DNA of 64,000 nucleotides from Ohtaekwangia sp036568665 (GTDB lineage: Bacteria > Bacteroidota > Bacteroidia > Cytophagales > Cyclobacteriaceae). Positions 55,389 through 64,000 of this stretch are shown piece after piece. The stretch covers positions 1 to 64,000 of the forward strand of contig NZ_DATCSD010000348.1 of the NCBI RefSeq assembly GCF_036568665.1. The letters are read 5' to 3'. The notes under the pieces were generated by a model. That model saw only the letters and a list, made by a program, of their open reading frames with translations. It was not told the DNA's origin and did not search any database. Position numbers and translations under genes: made by a program. How positions within the stretch are numbered: position 1 is the first letter of the stretch; every line of letters begins with the position of its first letter.

Positions 55389-58376
55389 ATGGATCGCCTT
55401 GAAAAAAGTGTCTTGACTGTAGTCTTGCTTTTGACTTTTGCCTGCGCCAACGGGCAATACCATAACCTGGACTTCAGACCGGTTGACCGGAACAATTCTA
55501 TAGCGCAGGCGCATATTCTTTGCATGCACCAGGACAGCCAGGGTTTTCTATGGCTGGGCACGTTCAATGGATTATACCGCTATGATGGCTATAGCTTCTC
55601 GAAGTTTTCGGTAACAAAAGCAGAAGGCGGGCTGGAAGAATTTGCGCACGAAGTACATGCGCTCTTTGAAGACGAGCAGCACCAGCTCTGGATCGGCACG
55701 CCCGATGGTATATATATAGTAAACAAATCGTCAGGTATGGTAAGGCACCTGGCGCACGATGCGCAAAACAAAAATTCACTCAGCAATAACTTTGTTAAAT
55801 GTATAGCGGCTGCCAGCGACAGCTCGGTGTTTATTGGTACTTATGGCGGTGGCCTTATGCTCTATAACCTGCAAAACGAACAATTTACAACCTATACCTA
55901 TAACGAAGATAATCCTGCTGGTATTACCAGTAATTTTATCAATACCATTTTTACCGATGAAGATGATAACGTATGGATTGGCACCGAAGGAGGTGGTATA
56001 ACGATATTTGATAAAGCAAAGCAAACCTTTTCACATCCGCAGGGTTTCGGGCAGTTCGTACCAGATAACACCATCAATTGTATTACAGAAGATCATGACG
56101 GGCTCTGGATTGGAACCTGGAACAAAGGACTCTATAAATATGAGAAGTCGACCGCGACCTTTATTCACCACGATTTAGGAGAAGGTAAAGCAACCAAAAC
56201 AATCCGGGCAATCATAAAAGATTGGAATGGAAATTTATGGCTGGCCAATTATGGCGATGGCCTTACGATCTATAATCCACTGAAAAAAGAAGTTGTTCAC
56301 TATCAATATATACTCAGTAAAGAAAAACGAAAATACCATCGGTACCTCTGGTCGTTGTATAAAGATAACTCAGATATAGTATGGATCGGAAGTTTTGGTG
56401 CAGGACTATATAATTACGATCGTAACAAAATACGTGTGCAAAATTTTATTGCTGATGAAGCGGTAAATGAGGCCGTAAGCGATCTTGCTATAACTGTTGT
56501 GATGGAAGATAAAAAAGAACGCCTATGGCTGGGCACGTTAGGCAATGGCGTGGTGATATACGATCCGCATACAAATACATTGACGAGACTATCGCGGAAG
56601 CCGCTCCTAGAAAATGCCATTATACAATCCATTTATGAAGACCGGGAAGGACGTGTCTGGATTGGTACAGACGATGGGCTGTGGTGTGTGAAGAATATGA
56701 TATCGGAAATTGTTTGGTATGAACCGGATGTAAACAACAAGAACAGCATCAGCAACAATGGTATATATGCCATTCGCCAGGACGCAGATGGTGATCTGTG
56801 GCTGGGTATATGGGGTAATGGTATAAATCTGCTTCGTAAAAAGGAGATCGATAAAAAAGATCCACGTACCGCAATCTTTACCAAGATTGGTGATCGCGAT
56901 AAAGAGTACGATAAACTTTCCAAGAGCAGTGTGTGGAAGATACAGGAATATAAAGCCGGAGAGCTTTTCTTTTGCACCAACCAGGGACTCTATAAATATA
57001 CCAAGCGCGATAACTTATTAAAACAGCTGAGTGTCGACAATGTTAACGCGATATACCAGGATAGTCACTCGCACATCTGGGTAAGCACATATGGTAAAGG
57101 CGTACTGCGATACAATACCGGTAAGGAAACGTTCGAGAGCTTTACCGTAGAGAAAGGAATTGTCAGCAACGTAGTATATGGTTTCTCGGGCGATTCGAAT
57201 GGTAATACATGGCTGTTTGCTGATAAAGGCATTACACGGTTAAATCCGGATAAGGGCTTTGTGCAAAATTTCTTGCTGCAGGAAGATCTCAGTTTGATCA
57301 AAATAGGACAGAAGGCATTCAGTAAATTACACAACGGACTAATTCTAATAGGTGGCGAGCGGGGGCTGCGTGTATTCAATCCGGAAAGTGTGCATGAGGG
57401 TGTGAGCGATAACCCGGTATATATAACAGATGTGAAGATATTGAACAAATCCATTAGCACACGTGGTGAGAAATTTCTTGATATACCTTCGCAGCAACAA
57501 CTGGATATTCGGCATAATGAGAACAACGTTCAGTTTGAGTTTTCCGGATTGAACTTCAGCGGACCAGAAAAAGTAAAATATGCTTACAAGCTGGAGGGTT
57601 TTGATAAAGACTGGGTCTATACTGATGCTGATCATCGCACGGCTACCTATGCCAATCTGCATGGCGGCTCCTATACATTTATAGTACGGTCTATGAATCT
57701 GAACGGATCGTGGAATAAGCATGAAGCCATGTTTCAACTGCAGGTAATCCCACCGTTCTGGCAAACACTTCCTTTTAAAATACTTCTGCTGGCAGCGATA
57801 GCATTGCTCATTTTCCTGGCAATCCGCATACATGAGAACCGCGTGCATAAAGACTATATATTGAAGAGTGAGTTATTAAAATCGGAAAGACTTATTATTG
57901 AGAATAAGGAATTACTGAATCAACGCAGCATTGTCGAAAAGAGACTGGAAGAGAAGAATCATGAGTTGACATCATCTACCTTGCAGGTGATTAGCAAAAA
58001 CCAATCACTTTCCTCAGTACGCGATGAAATACAAAATATACTTCCCCAGGTAAATGTGCTGTTCAAACGTAAGCTGGAGCATGTAGTAAATCATATAAAC
58101 CAGGATTTGAATAATGAAAGCAGTTGGGAGAAACTGAACGTAAACCTCAACCTGGTTCAGGACAATTTTCTATCGAGGTTTGCGGAAGCATATCCCAGCA
58201 TTACTCATAAAGATCTGAAGATATGCGCTTATATCCGTATGAACATATCCAATGACGAAATTGCCAGCTTGCTGAATATATCCGGGCGTAGTCTGGAGAT
58301 GTCGCGTTATCGGATCAGGAAGAAGATCAGCCTCGACAAGAAAACACAGTTGAATGATTTTTTAATGCGTTTCTGA
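55389..58376 (+). CDS. SusR-like propeller regulator (Reg_prop, Y_Y_Y, HTH)
   Basis: A 995-residue transmembrane regulator. A signal-like N-terminus precedes about 12 two-component-regulator-propeller repeats (WLGTFNGLYRYDG, WIGTEGGGITIFD, WIGTDDGLW), which form the periplasmic sensor. A Y_Y_Y domain follows (about 690-780: FEFSGLNF, YAYKLEGFD), then a membrane helix (KILLLAAIALLIFLAI), a coiled coil, and a C-terminal LuxR-type helix-turn-helix (ISNDEIASLLNISGRSLEM). No kinase domain is present, so it is SusR-like rather than a hybrid HTCS. It probably senses laminarin oligosaccharides and activates the divergent GH16 and downstream genes. Confidence 0.9.
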   Translation: MDRLEKSVLTVVLLLTFACANGQYHNLDFRPVDRNNSIAQAHILCMHQDSQGFLWLGTFNGLYRYDGYSFSKFSVTKAEGGLEEFAHEVHALFEDEQHQLWIGTPDGIYIVNKSSGMVRHLAHDAQNKNSLSNNFVKCIAAASDSSVFIGTYGGGLMLYNLQNEQFTTYTYNEDNPAGITSNFINTIFTDEDDNVWIGTEGGGITIFDKAKQTFSHPQGFGQFVPDNTINCITEDHDGLWIGTWNKGLYKYEKSTATFIHHDLGEGKATKTIRAIIKDWNGNLWLANYGDGLTIYNPLKKEVVHYQYILSKEKRKYHRYLWSLYKDNSDIVWIGSFGAGLYNYDRNKIRVQNFIADEAVNEAVSDLAITVVMEDKKERLWLGTLGNGVVIYDPHTNTLTRLSRKPLLENAIIQSIYEDREGRVWIGTDDGLWCVKNMISEIVWYEPDVNNKNSISNNGIYAIRQDADGDLWLGIWGNGINLLRKKEIDKKDPRTAIFTKIGDRDKEYDKLSKSSVWKIQEYKAGELFFCTNQGLYKYTKRDNLLKQLSVDNVNAIYQDSHSHIWVSTYGKGVLRYNTGKETFESFTVEKGIVSNVVYGFSGDSNGNTWLFADKGITRLNPDKGFVQNFLLQEDLSLIKIGQKAFSKLHNGLILIGGERGLRVFNPESVHEGVSDNPVYITDVKILNKSISTRGEKFLDIPSQQQLDIRHNENNVQFEFSGLNFSGPEKVKYAYKLEGFDKDWVYTDADHRTATYANLHGGSYTFIVRSMNLNGSWNKHEAMFQLQVIPPFWQTLPFKILLLAAIALLIFLAIRIHENRVHKDYILKSELLKSERLIIENKELLNQRSIVEKRLEEKNHELTSSTLQVISKNQSLSSVRDEIQNILPQVNVLFKRKLEHVVNHINQDLNNESSWEKLNVNLNLVQDNFLSRFAEAYPSITHKDLKICAYIRMNISNDEIASLLNISGRSLEMSRYRIRKKISLDKKTQLNDFLMRF

Positions 58377-58602
58377 ATTACCCAATGTCTTCAGGACAGG
58401 ATGACTTGTTTTCACAGACACAGCCGGTAAACCTTGAATAGCATCAAGACAGACACTGAAGTAGAAGCATAATAGCAATGCCCGCGATCAGAATATACAT
58501 GCCTATATCTTCACGTTCGATCCGCTTGTCCTTTTCACTTGATTTCATGGAATAAATTCTCCGTTCATGAGAGCTATATAGAAAGAGAAACAATAATTGT
58601 CA
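58377..58602. other. Intergenic region with small membrane peptide
   Basis: It contains only the small minus-strand frame at 58444-58548. No terminator was recognised with confidence after the regulator gene. Confidence 0.4.
58444..58548 (-). CDS. Possible small single-helix membrane protein, 34 aa
   Basis: A frame from an ATG at 58548: a charged start KSSEKDKRIERED is followed by a hydrophobic helix MYILIAGIAIMLLLQCLS and a stop. This layout (soluble charged N-terminus, one C-terminal helix) is typical of small membrane proteins. No family is known to me, and expression is unproven. Confidence 0.4.
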   Translation of the reverse strand: MKSSEKDKRIEREDIGMYILIAGIAIMLLLQCLS

Positions 58603-59018
58603 CTACTCCTTTCCATACAGCCTAATGTTTATGGTGCAGGTATTGTAAATATAGTATATATCATATTTATACTTCGCCTTCTTCATATTACTTCCATTCT
58701 GGTCGTATACTGCTATACCCGGATTGGACGGAGCAAAGAACAAATCATTCGACCACCCGTACATCGTTGCAAAATTAATGGCTTCTCCTTTGGCAGCTGA
58801 GAAAGTAACCGTGGTAGTTTGTCCCGGATAGATTAATGCCGGAGATCCGCTACCCTGAAATGTACCCGACTCGACAAATGGCCTGGAGTTCAGAACATTC
58901 TAAACGGTAATTGTCGACTTCTGTTCCGCCGGTGCATGCTATCGTCATCGCTACATGCTGCCATACCCAGCAACAACAGAAATACATACAAAGTGTTTAC
59001 GCTCTTTAAGTAGTTCAT
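58603..59018 (-). pseudogene. Decayed spondin-domain lipoprotein
   Basis: From an ATG at 59018 the sequence begins as a lipoprotein: MNYLKSVNTLYVF, then LLGMAACSDDD. After about 30 codons the frame breaks and a stop follows. In another frame from about 58910 it reads NVLNSRPFVESGTFQGSGS, then ATMYGWSNDLFFAPSNPG, which is characteristic of spondin_N domains, with one in-frame stop (TAG before NVL). It ends at TAG 58603-58605. Several indels and a shortened length show it is a pseudogene. Confidence 0.8.
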
Positions 59019-59254
59019 AATCTGTTTTTTGTGTTAATAGATTTTTAATGACACAAAACTAGAAGTGGCTGCAGCTATAGGGAATGACGTTAGTGCCCGA
59101 AAGCTGGTATATATTTCCCGCTCTGATATATAGCAGCTCGATGAAAACTTTATCTAAACAAATGAAGAAAGGAAGTATAATCTACTTTTCGGGAAAAATG
59201 GTAAACAATGAATAGAAACTGGGACCCCATCTTTACTCAAAAAAGATAACCGGC
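59019..59254. other. Divergent intergenic region
   Basis: It lies between the decayed spondin gene and the peroxiredoxin-like gene. It is AT-rich, with TATATA words, and holds no recognisable gene. Confidence 0.35.
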
Positions 59255-59896
59255 ATGAATAAAGAAAAATTATCAACCACAGTTTTGAAAGCACTTCAGA
59301 AGTCACTGATTATAGCTGTCGTATTACTTGCTCCTGCAAAAGTATTCTCACAGGAGTCGGTAGTCACCAATCCAGCCGATATAGCCCCACTACTCATCGG
59401 TGAAAAGATTCCGGACTCCAGGTTGCGGGACCTTGATTCAAAGGAAGTAACACTAACAGAACTGGTGGCACAAAAGCCAACGGTGTTGATTTTCTACCGC
59501 GGAGGATGGTGCCCCTATTGCAATATGCATCTCAGCGAGCTACAGTCTGTAGAAAGTAAAATTGTCAAAGCGGGTTACCAGATTGTCGCTATCAGTCCGG
59601 ATACTCCGCAGCACCTGAAGGAAACAAAAGATAAATCTAAACTGAGCTATATATTGCTCAGTGATAGTCAAACTAAAGCTATAAAAGCATTTGGGCTGGC
59701 TTACAAAGCACCGCAGCCCTATAGTCAGACAATTGCGAAAGCTTCCGACAACAACAATACTGATGTACTACCTGTGCCGGCCGTATTTATACTAAATGTA
59801 CAGGGCGAAATTCTATTTGAGTATATAAACCCGGATTTCAAAAAGAGAGTACCTGGCAACCTTCTCCTCACCGTAGCAGAAGCCCTTAAGCAATAA
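59255..59896 (+). CDS. Exported peroxiredoxin-like (AhpC/TSA) protein
   Basis: A 213-residue protein with an N-terminal signal (ALQKSLIIAVVLLAPAKVFS). A thioredoxin-fold AhpC/TSA domain follows, with C86-P-Y-C89 in FYRGGWCPYCN, and PVPAVFILNVQGEI near the C-terminus. It is exported and probably reduces peroxides or disulfides in the periplasm. It is monocistronic, and an AraC gene follows after 239 bases on the same strand. Confidence 0.88.
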   Translation: MNKEKLSTTVLKALQKSLIIAVVLLAPAKVFSQESVVTNPADIAPLLIGEKIPDSRLRDLDSKEVTLTELVAQKPTVLIFYRGGWCPYCNMHLSELQSVESKIVKAGYQIVAISPDTPQHLKETKDKSKLSYILLSDSQTKAIKAFGLAYKAPQPYSQTIAKASDNNNTDVLPVPAVFILNVQGEILFEYINPDFKKRVPGNLLLTVAEALKQ

Positions 59897-60135
59897 GTTG
59901 TTGTTTGCATTTTCAAGGTGTTGGTGGTGCAGGCGGCATCATTAACACTTTCTTCGTATGTCGACTATATTTATACCTTCCACAATCACTCATTATTGAA
60001 TTCAGGATGTCCGACAAGCGAAAAAGTTTGAGCCTCTTGTCGCCAGGACGACACGGCCCTTTGCTATTAAATTAGTTTCTTGAGCATCCAAGGCTCTCCC
60101 CTCGGATGAGCGCGTCCGGACTATATTTTCAAGGA

Positions 60136-61020
60136 ATGATATTTATCTATCAGGATAGACAAAAGAACGCTGAATTCAGACTCATTATAAAGGAGAATAA
60201 TTTTTGGAAAACCTATGGGAGGCAGACCAAAGACGAGTGGCTAACGATTGCGTGGAATACAGGGGAAACCCAAAAGATTATTGTCGATGAAATTGAATCG
60301 GAATTTCCTGCCGATTCCATTTTGCCGCTGGTCGCCAACCAATACTATAGCTTCACGAAATCTGAAGACATCATCGCCTGGCAGTTCAACCGGGATTTTT
60401 ATTGTATCGTTAACCATGATAAAGAAGTGGGATGCGTGGGATTCCTGTTTTATGGAACATCACAGACCATGTTTCTCTCTCTGGATGCAAGGCAACAGCG
60501 GCGTATAGCATTACTGTTCGAGGTGTTCAAAGACGAATTTGAACACGCCGACAATATCCAGGGTGAAATGCTTCGTATACTCTTGGTCAGACTCATCATT
60601 AGCATCACTCGTATAGGCAAGCAACAATATAGAAATCCAGACCATATTGAGGGAGGTAAATTTGACCTGTACCGCAAATTCAATCTCATGGTAGAAGTGA
60701 ATTACAAGCAACAACATGAAGTGCAGTTCTATGCTTCCGCCTTGCATAAATCCCCCAAGACGCTAGCCAATGTTTTTGCACTATATGGGAGGAAGTCTCC
60801 CTCACAGATAATCTATGACCGGATAATCCTCGAAGCAAAACGTCTCTTCTACTATACCGACAAGTCCGCCAAGGAAATATATATTGAACTTGGATTTGAA
60901 GATGCCTCACATTTCAGCAGATTCTTCAAACGACAAACCAATCTTAGTCCATCGGATTTTAAGAAGTCAATCTCCACCGGAAAGGATGAAGAAGCAGGGT
61001 TGTCTACGGAGGGGGATTGA
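60136..61020 (+). CDS. AraC-family transcriptional regulator
   Basis: A 294-residue AraC regulator. The C-terminal domain (about 200-294) has YASALHKSPKTLANVFALYG and AKEIYIELGFEDASHFSRFF. The N-terminal ligand domain contains LSLDARQQRRIALLFEVF. I start at 60136 (MIFIYQD); an ATG at 60106 adds 10 unlikely residues. It may control the peroxiredoxin gene or the sensor genes downstream. Its helix-turn-helix region is similar to that of the AraC protein at 37571. Confidence 0.9.
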   Translation: MIFIYQDRQKNAEFRLIIKENNFWKTYGRQTKDEWLTIAWNTGETQKIIVDEIESEFPADSILPLVANQYYSFTKSEDIIAWQFNRDFYCIVNHDKEVGCVGFLFYGTSQTMFLSLDARQQRRIALLFEVFKDEFEHADNIQGEMLRILLVRLIISITRIGKQQYRNPDHIEGGKFDLYRKFNLMVEVNYKQQHEVQFYASALHKSPKTLANVFALYGRKSPSQIIYDRIILEAKRLFYYTDKSAKEIYIELGFEDASHFSRFFKRQTNLSPSDFKKSISTGKDEEAGLSTEGD

Positions 61021-61262
61021 TTGCTTTATTTATCTAGTGAAATCCGTTATATATACCTGGGCTCCATTCGTTTCAATAGAAAGAAATTTAAAGAGTCGCA
61101 TAGGTTAGGGGTAGCCTATTGAATAGGCACAAAGGTCTATTTAACAATTAAGCCATTTGAAATACGTACAAAAACGATACCCGTCACATTATGGAGAATG
61201 GAAATCTCGTGCTTGCCTGGATATATATACTCGACAAGTTCTGCCGGAAGCAATAGATCGTT

Positions 61263-62821
61263 CTACTTGACGGATGAAGTGTCCATGCGTGCTCTGCGCA
61301 TAGCCTCGTTAGTGGCTTCCAGTTCTTCCAGGTTCTGCCTTAATTCTTCTTCCTGTGCGCGAAGCATTTCAGCTTGTGCATTAGACTGATCCAATAGGTT
61401 CTGGATCTGAAGTCTGCTTTTCGTGTTTTGCAATGCCGCTGCCAGAAATTCTCCTGCACTCCTGACAAAATCAATATGATAGGGCTCGTACTTTTGGAAA
61501 CCGGCAAGTTCAATCACGCCCTCAACTTTTTCATCAAAGAGAAGTGGCACTACCAGCAGACACGATGGAGTGGCATGGCCCAAACCAGAGGTTATAGAAA
61601 TGTAATCTTTTGGTATATCTGTCATCATGGTCACCTGGCCTTCCAGGAAAGCCTGCCCTATAATTCCCTCTCCGATATCAATCCTTTTAGTGATCCACTT
61701 TTTGCGATCAAAGGCATAGCAGGCAGCGAGTTCTAGAAAAGCATCCCCATTAATGTCCTGGAGAAGGAAAAGACCACCTTGCTGAGAACCGAGATACTTG
61801 GTGATGAAGGCAATTGATTCGTTAGCCAGCTGGTTCAGATCGTCCGGATTATTTCGTACTATCTTGTAAAAATCATTCAGCCCTTCTGTACTCCACGTCC
61901 TGATTTTCTCTTCGCCCTCTGCTCGTTCTAAACGAAGACTCATGCGAAGCAAAGCTCCCATCAGGGTACTCTCATTGAGCACCCTCACCTCATCCGAAAT
62001 CAAGTGCTTTGCCTGTGTATAATCTCCCTTGGAAACTTGCTCCACAAATTCACAGGCCTTCTGAAGATTTTCAATAGAACGTGTGATAACAGTATTGACC
62101 GAATCAACATCATGTACTCCTGAATTGTAGAGATAGGTACGGTTGGTTTTCTCAAGTTCTATAAGCAAGGTGTTCCTGTTGCGTATCTCGGCTTTTAGCT
62201 TGCTGGAGGCAATCAATAATATAGGCACACTCAGGATGACCAGTATGATTTGAATAATGGCATTATCGGTAATAGACCATTCATAATCAGATATACCATG
62301 TTGCTCAACTTCTTCTAAAAGCGGTGTAACCTCACTTAGGTATTCAACTCCTGCCACGGAGGCTCGTTGTAGTTCGTCCGAGGCCATGTCGTGTAAAGGG
62401 TTACCCTTCTGATAGAGGCTATCATTGACTGTTCCTTTCTTAAAAAGTCGGCCACGGAAGTTCTCCAGGCAGGGAGATAATTGCTGGTTATCCCCTGACT
62501 GACCAATTGCTCCTCCAGTTTTTCAAATAAAGAATCCTGCGCAGATAAACCCTGATGATAGGGCTTCAGAAATTTATCATCATTACTTGTGATAAATGCT
62601 CTCACACCAAAATTAACATCTTCAACAAGGTTTTTCTGGATCACCCCCGATATATCTCTGATACGATCACAGGATTCGATAATCGCCCTTGTATCATAGG
62701 TTACATGACGATTCCAAAACGATAGCACTACGCTTAAAAGAATAAAACCGGTGGTCAGGTAAATGGAGTACTGAACGAGGTTCTCACGGACTTTCTTCTT
62801 ACCTGTAATGTTCTCCTGCAT
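61263..62821 (-). pseudogene. CHASE3-GAF sensor protein interrupted by one-base frameshift
   Basis: Two frames make one protein. From the ATG at 62821: a membrane helix (YSIYLTTGFILLSVVLSFW) and a CHASE3-like sensor domain (RIRDISGVIQKNLVEDVNFG). At the A5 run 62442-62446 (plus strand), adding one base joins VADFF to KKGTVNDSLYQ and DMASDELQRAS, followed by a second membrane helix, a HAMP-like linker, a GAF domain (KWITKRIDIGEGIIGQAFLEG), and a C-terminal coiled coil to 61263. The joined product would be about 519 residues. There is no kinase or cyclase output domain. It is either a disrupted gene or an assembly homopolymer error. Confidence 0.8.
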
Positions 62822-62823
62822 GA

Positions 62824-63402
62824 CTATTTATTTACGATCAATAACACATCCCATTCAACCACAAAAGCAATCACTGTGGCAAGGAGCAAGAACATGATGA
62901 TTAGTTGATGAACCCATTCCAGTCGTACATCTGAAAAAATGATAAGCGCAGATATAGCCGCTACAAGCGTCTGGGGAAGTTGATCCTCGATCTTTATTTC
63001 AGTGAGTGAAATATTATCAATGATAGAGAGCACCGCGAGTGAGAGGACAAACACAAAAATCCTCCGGAAATTCTGAAAGTAAAATTGTTTCATGTCAACC
63101 GAAGCACCACTCCACCGAAGGGGAAATAATATACGTGCAAGGATATATAGATTAACCGGGTATAAAATCGTGAAGAGAAATATAGGAAGCCGCCAATAAG
63201 CGTATGTTCGCAAGTCGTACGTAACCCACCACTCCTGGATGTGAAAGACAAAGACAAGGAGTATTAAAATACAGTGCGGCCAGTATAATTTTACCTGGTC
63301 CCATCGCAGAATTATTCCCGCTACACCAGACAATATTTGTGTGATACCCATGCCTAATATGATGGAGATGAGCACTGTGATGTATTCAAATGGTGAAACC
63401 AT
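62824..63402 (-). CDS. Polytopic membrane protein, unknown
   Basis: A 192-residue protein with five to six membrane segments (ITVLISIILGMGITQIL, CILILLVFVFHI, IFLFTILYPVNLYILA, IFVFVLSLAVLSII, LIIMFLLLATVIAFVV). I choose the ATG at 63402 (MVSPFEYI), because the longer frame adds a cysteine-rich, non-membrane leader. Its stop is 2 bases from the ATG of the CHASE3-GAF gene on the same strand, so they are probably translated together, perhaps as a sensor pair. Confidence 0.7.
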   Translation of the reverse strand: MVSPFEYITVLISIILGMGITQILSGVAGIILRWDQVKLYWPHCILILLVFVFHIQEWWVTYDLRTYAYWRLPIFLFTILYPVNLYILARILFPLRWSGASVDMKQFYFQNFRRIFVFVLSLAVLSIIDNISLTEIKIEDQLPQTLVAAISALIIFSDVRLEWVHQLIIMFLLLATVIAFVVEWDVLLIVNK

Positions 63403-63497
63403 GATCGATTTAATTGATAAAGGTGATCGAGATTTTACAAGTACAATGGGGGGAGATGTACAGGCTACTACAACTATATAGTTACCTGTATATATAG

Positions 63498-63599
63498 TCA
63501 ATTCTTGGCTGCCTTCTTAGGACTATATTGCTGATCGTAGTTTCCATAGTAGTTTTGAGTATTGATCACGGAGATCTCCGTAAAGCAGTGGTATACCAT
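63498..63599 (-). CDS. Possible small protein, 33 aa
   Basis: A frame from an ATG at 63599: hydrophobic-poor, ending YYGNYDQQYSPKKAAKN. It sits about 96 bases upstream of the membrane protein on the same strand. It could be a leader or short protein, but may be chance. Confidence 0.2.
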   Translation of the reverse strand: MVYHCFTEISVINTQNYYGNYDQQYSPKKAAKN

Positions 63600-63900
63600 A
63601 TATAGTGAGCTAAAGATTTAGCCCTATAAATTTCCAACTGATGAATCGGACTCCATCACTCCTGCAAATCTAGTATACTACTTTCTCCGGGTTGTGGCCT
63701 AAATTTCCCGCCTTCTGGTATAAAGTTCCCTATGCGTATAAAAGGTCCTCCTTTTACCTGGAGTATCTCCTTTACAAATCTTAAAATATTATGACACATC
63801 GGGGGAAAAGGGAAAATCATTCCAGCAATCGGGAAGTCTGGTCATTTCTTCCGGGTATATCGACAACGATTTTTGCGAGCAGAATAACAAACTACTGATC
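63600..63900. other. Intergenic region, nothing recognised
   Basis: AT-rich sequence with several TATA words before the last gene of the window. No gene, terminator or repeat was recognised. Confidence 0.35.
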
Positions 63901-64000
63901 ATGCAACACTTTACAATTCCAACAAGAGAGGAGGTATCACCTTCGAACCAGGTGATATTTGATAAGCTTCAGAGCTTTTTGGGGAAGGTACCGAACCTCT
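63901..64000 (+). CDS. AhpD-like/carboxymuconolactone decarboxylase protein, 5' part only
   Basis: The frame opens with the ATG at 63901 and runs off the window: MQHFTIPTREEVSPSNQ, then FDKLQSFLGKVPNL. This opening is that of the CMD/AhpD family, and it resembles the start of the protein at 36185. The catalytic CxxC lies beyond the window. Confidence 0.75.
   Translation, partial: MQHFTIPTREEVSPSNQVIFDKLQSFLGKVPNL

Noticed and set aside
1..64000. tRNA, rRNA, CRISPR arrays and intact transposase or integrase genes
   Set aside because: None was recognised on either strand by reading; only IS-end-like remnants without transposase were seen.

Overview
The window looks like a chromosomal segment of a member of the Bacteroidota, most likely Cytophagales-like. 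The evidence is SusC/SusD outer-membrane pairs, C-terminal type IX secretion sorting domains (YPNP, LHPNP and LSPNP motifs), long FtsX-like permeases without a partner ATPase, a two-component-like propeller/Y_Y_Y regulator, and almost no Shine-Dalgarno sequences. No rRNA, tRNA or CRISPR array was seen. Identification is by reading motifs only; no database search was possible.

The window falls into three blocks. Block 1 (1-7 kb) is an AT-rich defence island. It holds the 3' part of a type I restriction HsdR gene, then a GHKL-ATPase-like gene, a large protein with two phosphoribosyltransferase-like halves, and a HARE-HTH protein with a PD-(D/E)xK-like site. The last three form a tight co-directional cassette and are the best candidate for a little-described immune system. 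Block 2 (about 7.0-25.0 kb) is bounded by two co-oriented copies of an IS-end-like sequence. It is a mosaic of intact genes (FtsX-like permease, two short-chain dehydrogenases, three AraC regulators, a metallo-beta-lactamase-fold protein with an AraC gene and a class III cyclase, and a tandem pair of unknown paralogues) and broken pieces (a bioB 3' fragment fused to a truncated operon, an FtsX 3' remnant).

Block 3 (about 25.1-64 kb) has a very different oligonucleotide signature: the tetranucleotide TATA is far more common, inside genes as well as between them. It starts with a frameshifted unknown gene, a UDG-like protein and a second FtsX permease. Next comes a small-molecule/detoxification cluster (PNPOx-like protein, TetR, alpha/beta hydrolase, chlorite-dismutase-like protein, nitrilase, FabF, thioesterase, a second TetR, AhpD-like and YHS proteins). 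The two TetR genes share an operator-like motif in their promoter regions.

From 38.5 to 58.4 kb lies a polysaccharide utilisation locus for beta-1,3-glucan (laminarin-type). It contains GH16 and GH81 endo-glucanases with type IX sorting tails, SusC/SusD, a GH2 enzyme, a large sugar-dehydrogenase-like multimodular protein and a divergent SusR-like regulator. The model is that the secreted GH16 and GH81 enzymes cut the glucan, SusC/D import oligosaccharides, GH2 processes them, and the regulator senses them. The right end has a decayed spondin-domain lipoprotein, a peroxiredoxin-like protein, an AraC regulator, a frameshifted CHASE3-GAF sensor, a membrane protein, and the first codons of a second AhpD-like gene running off the window.
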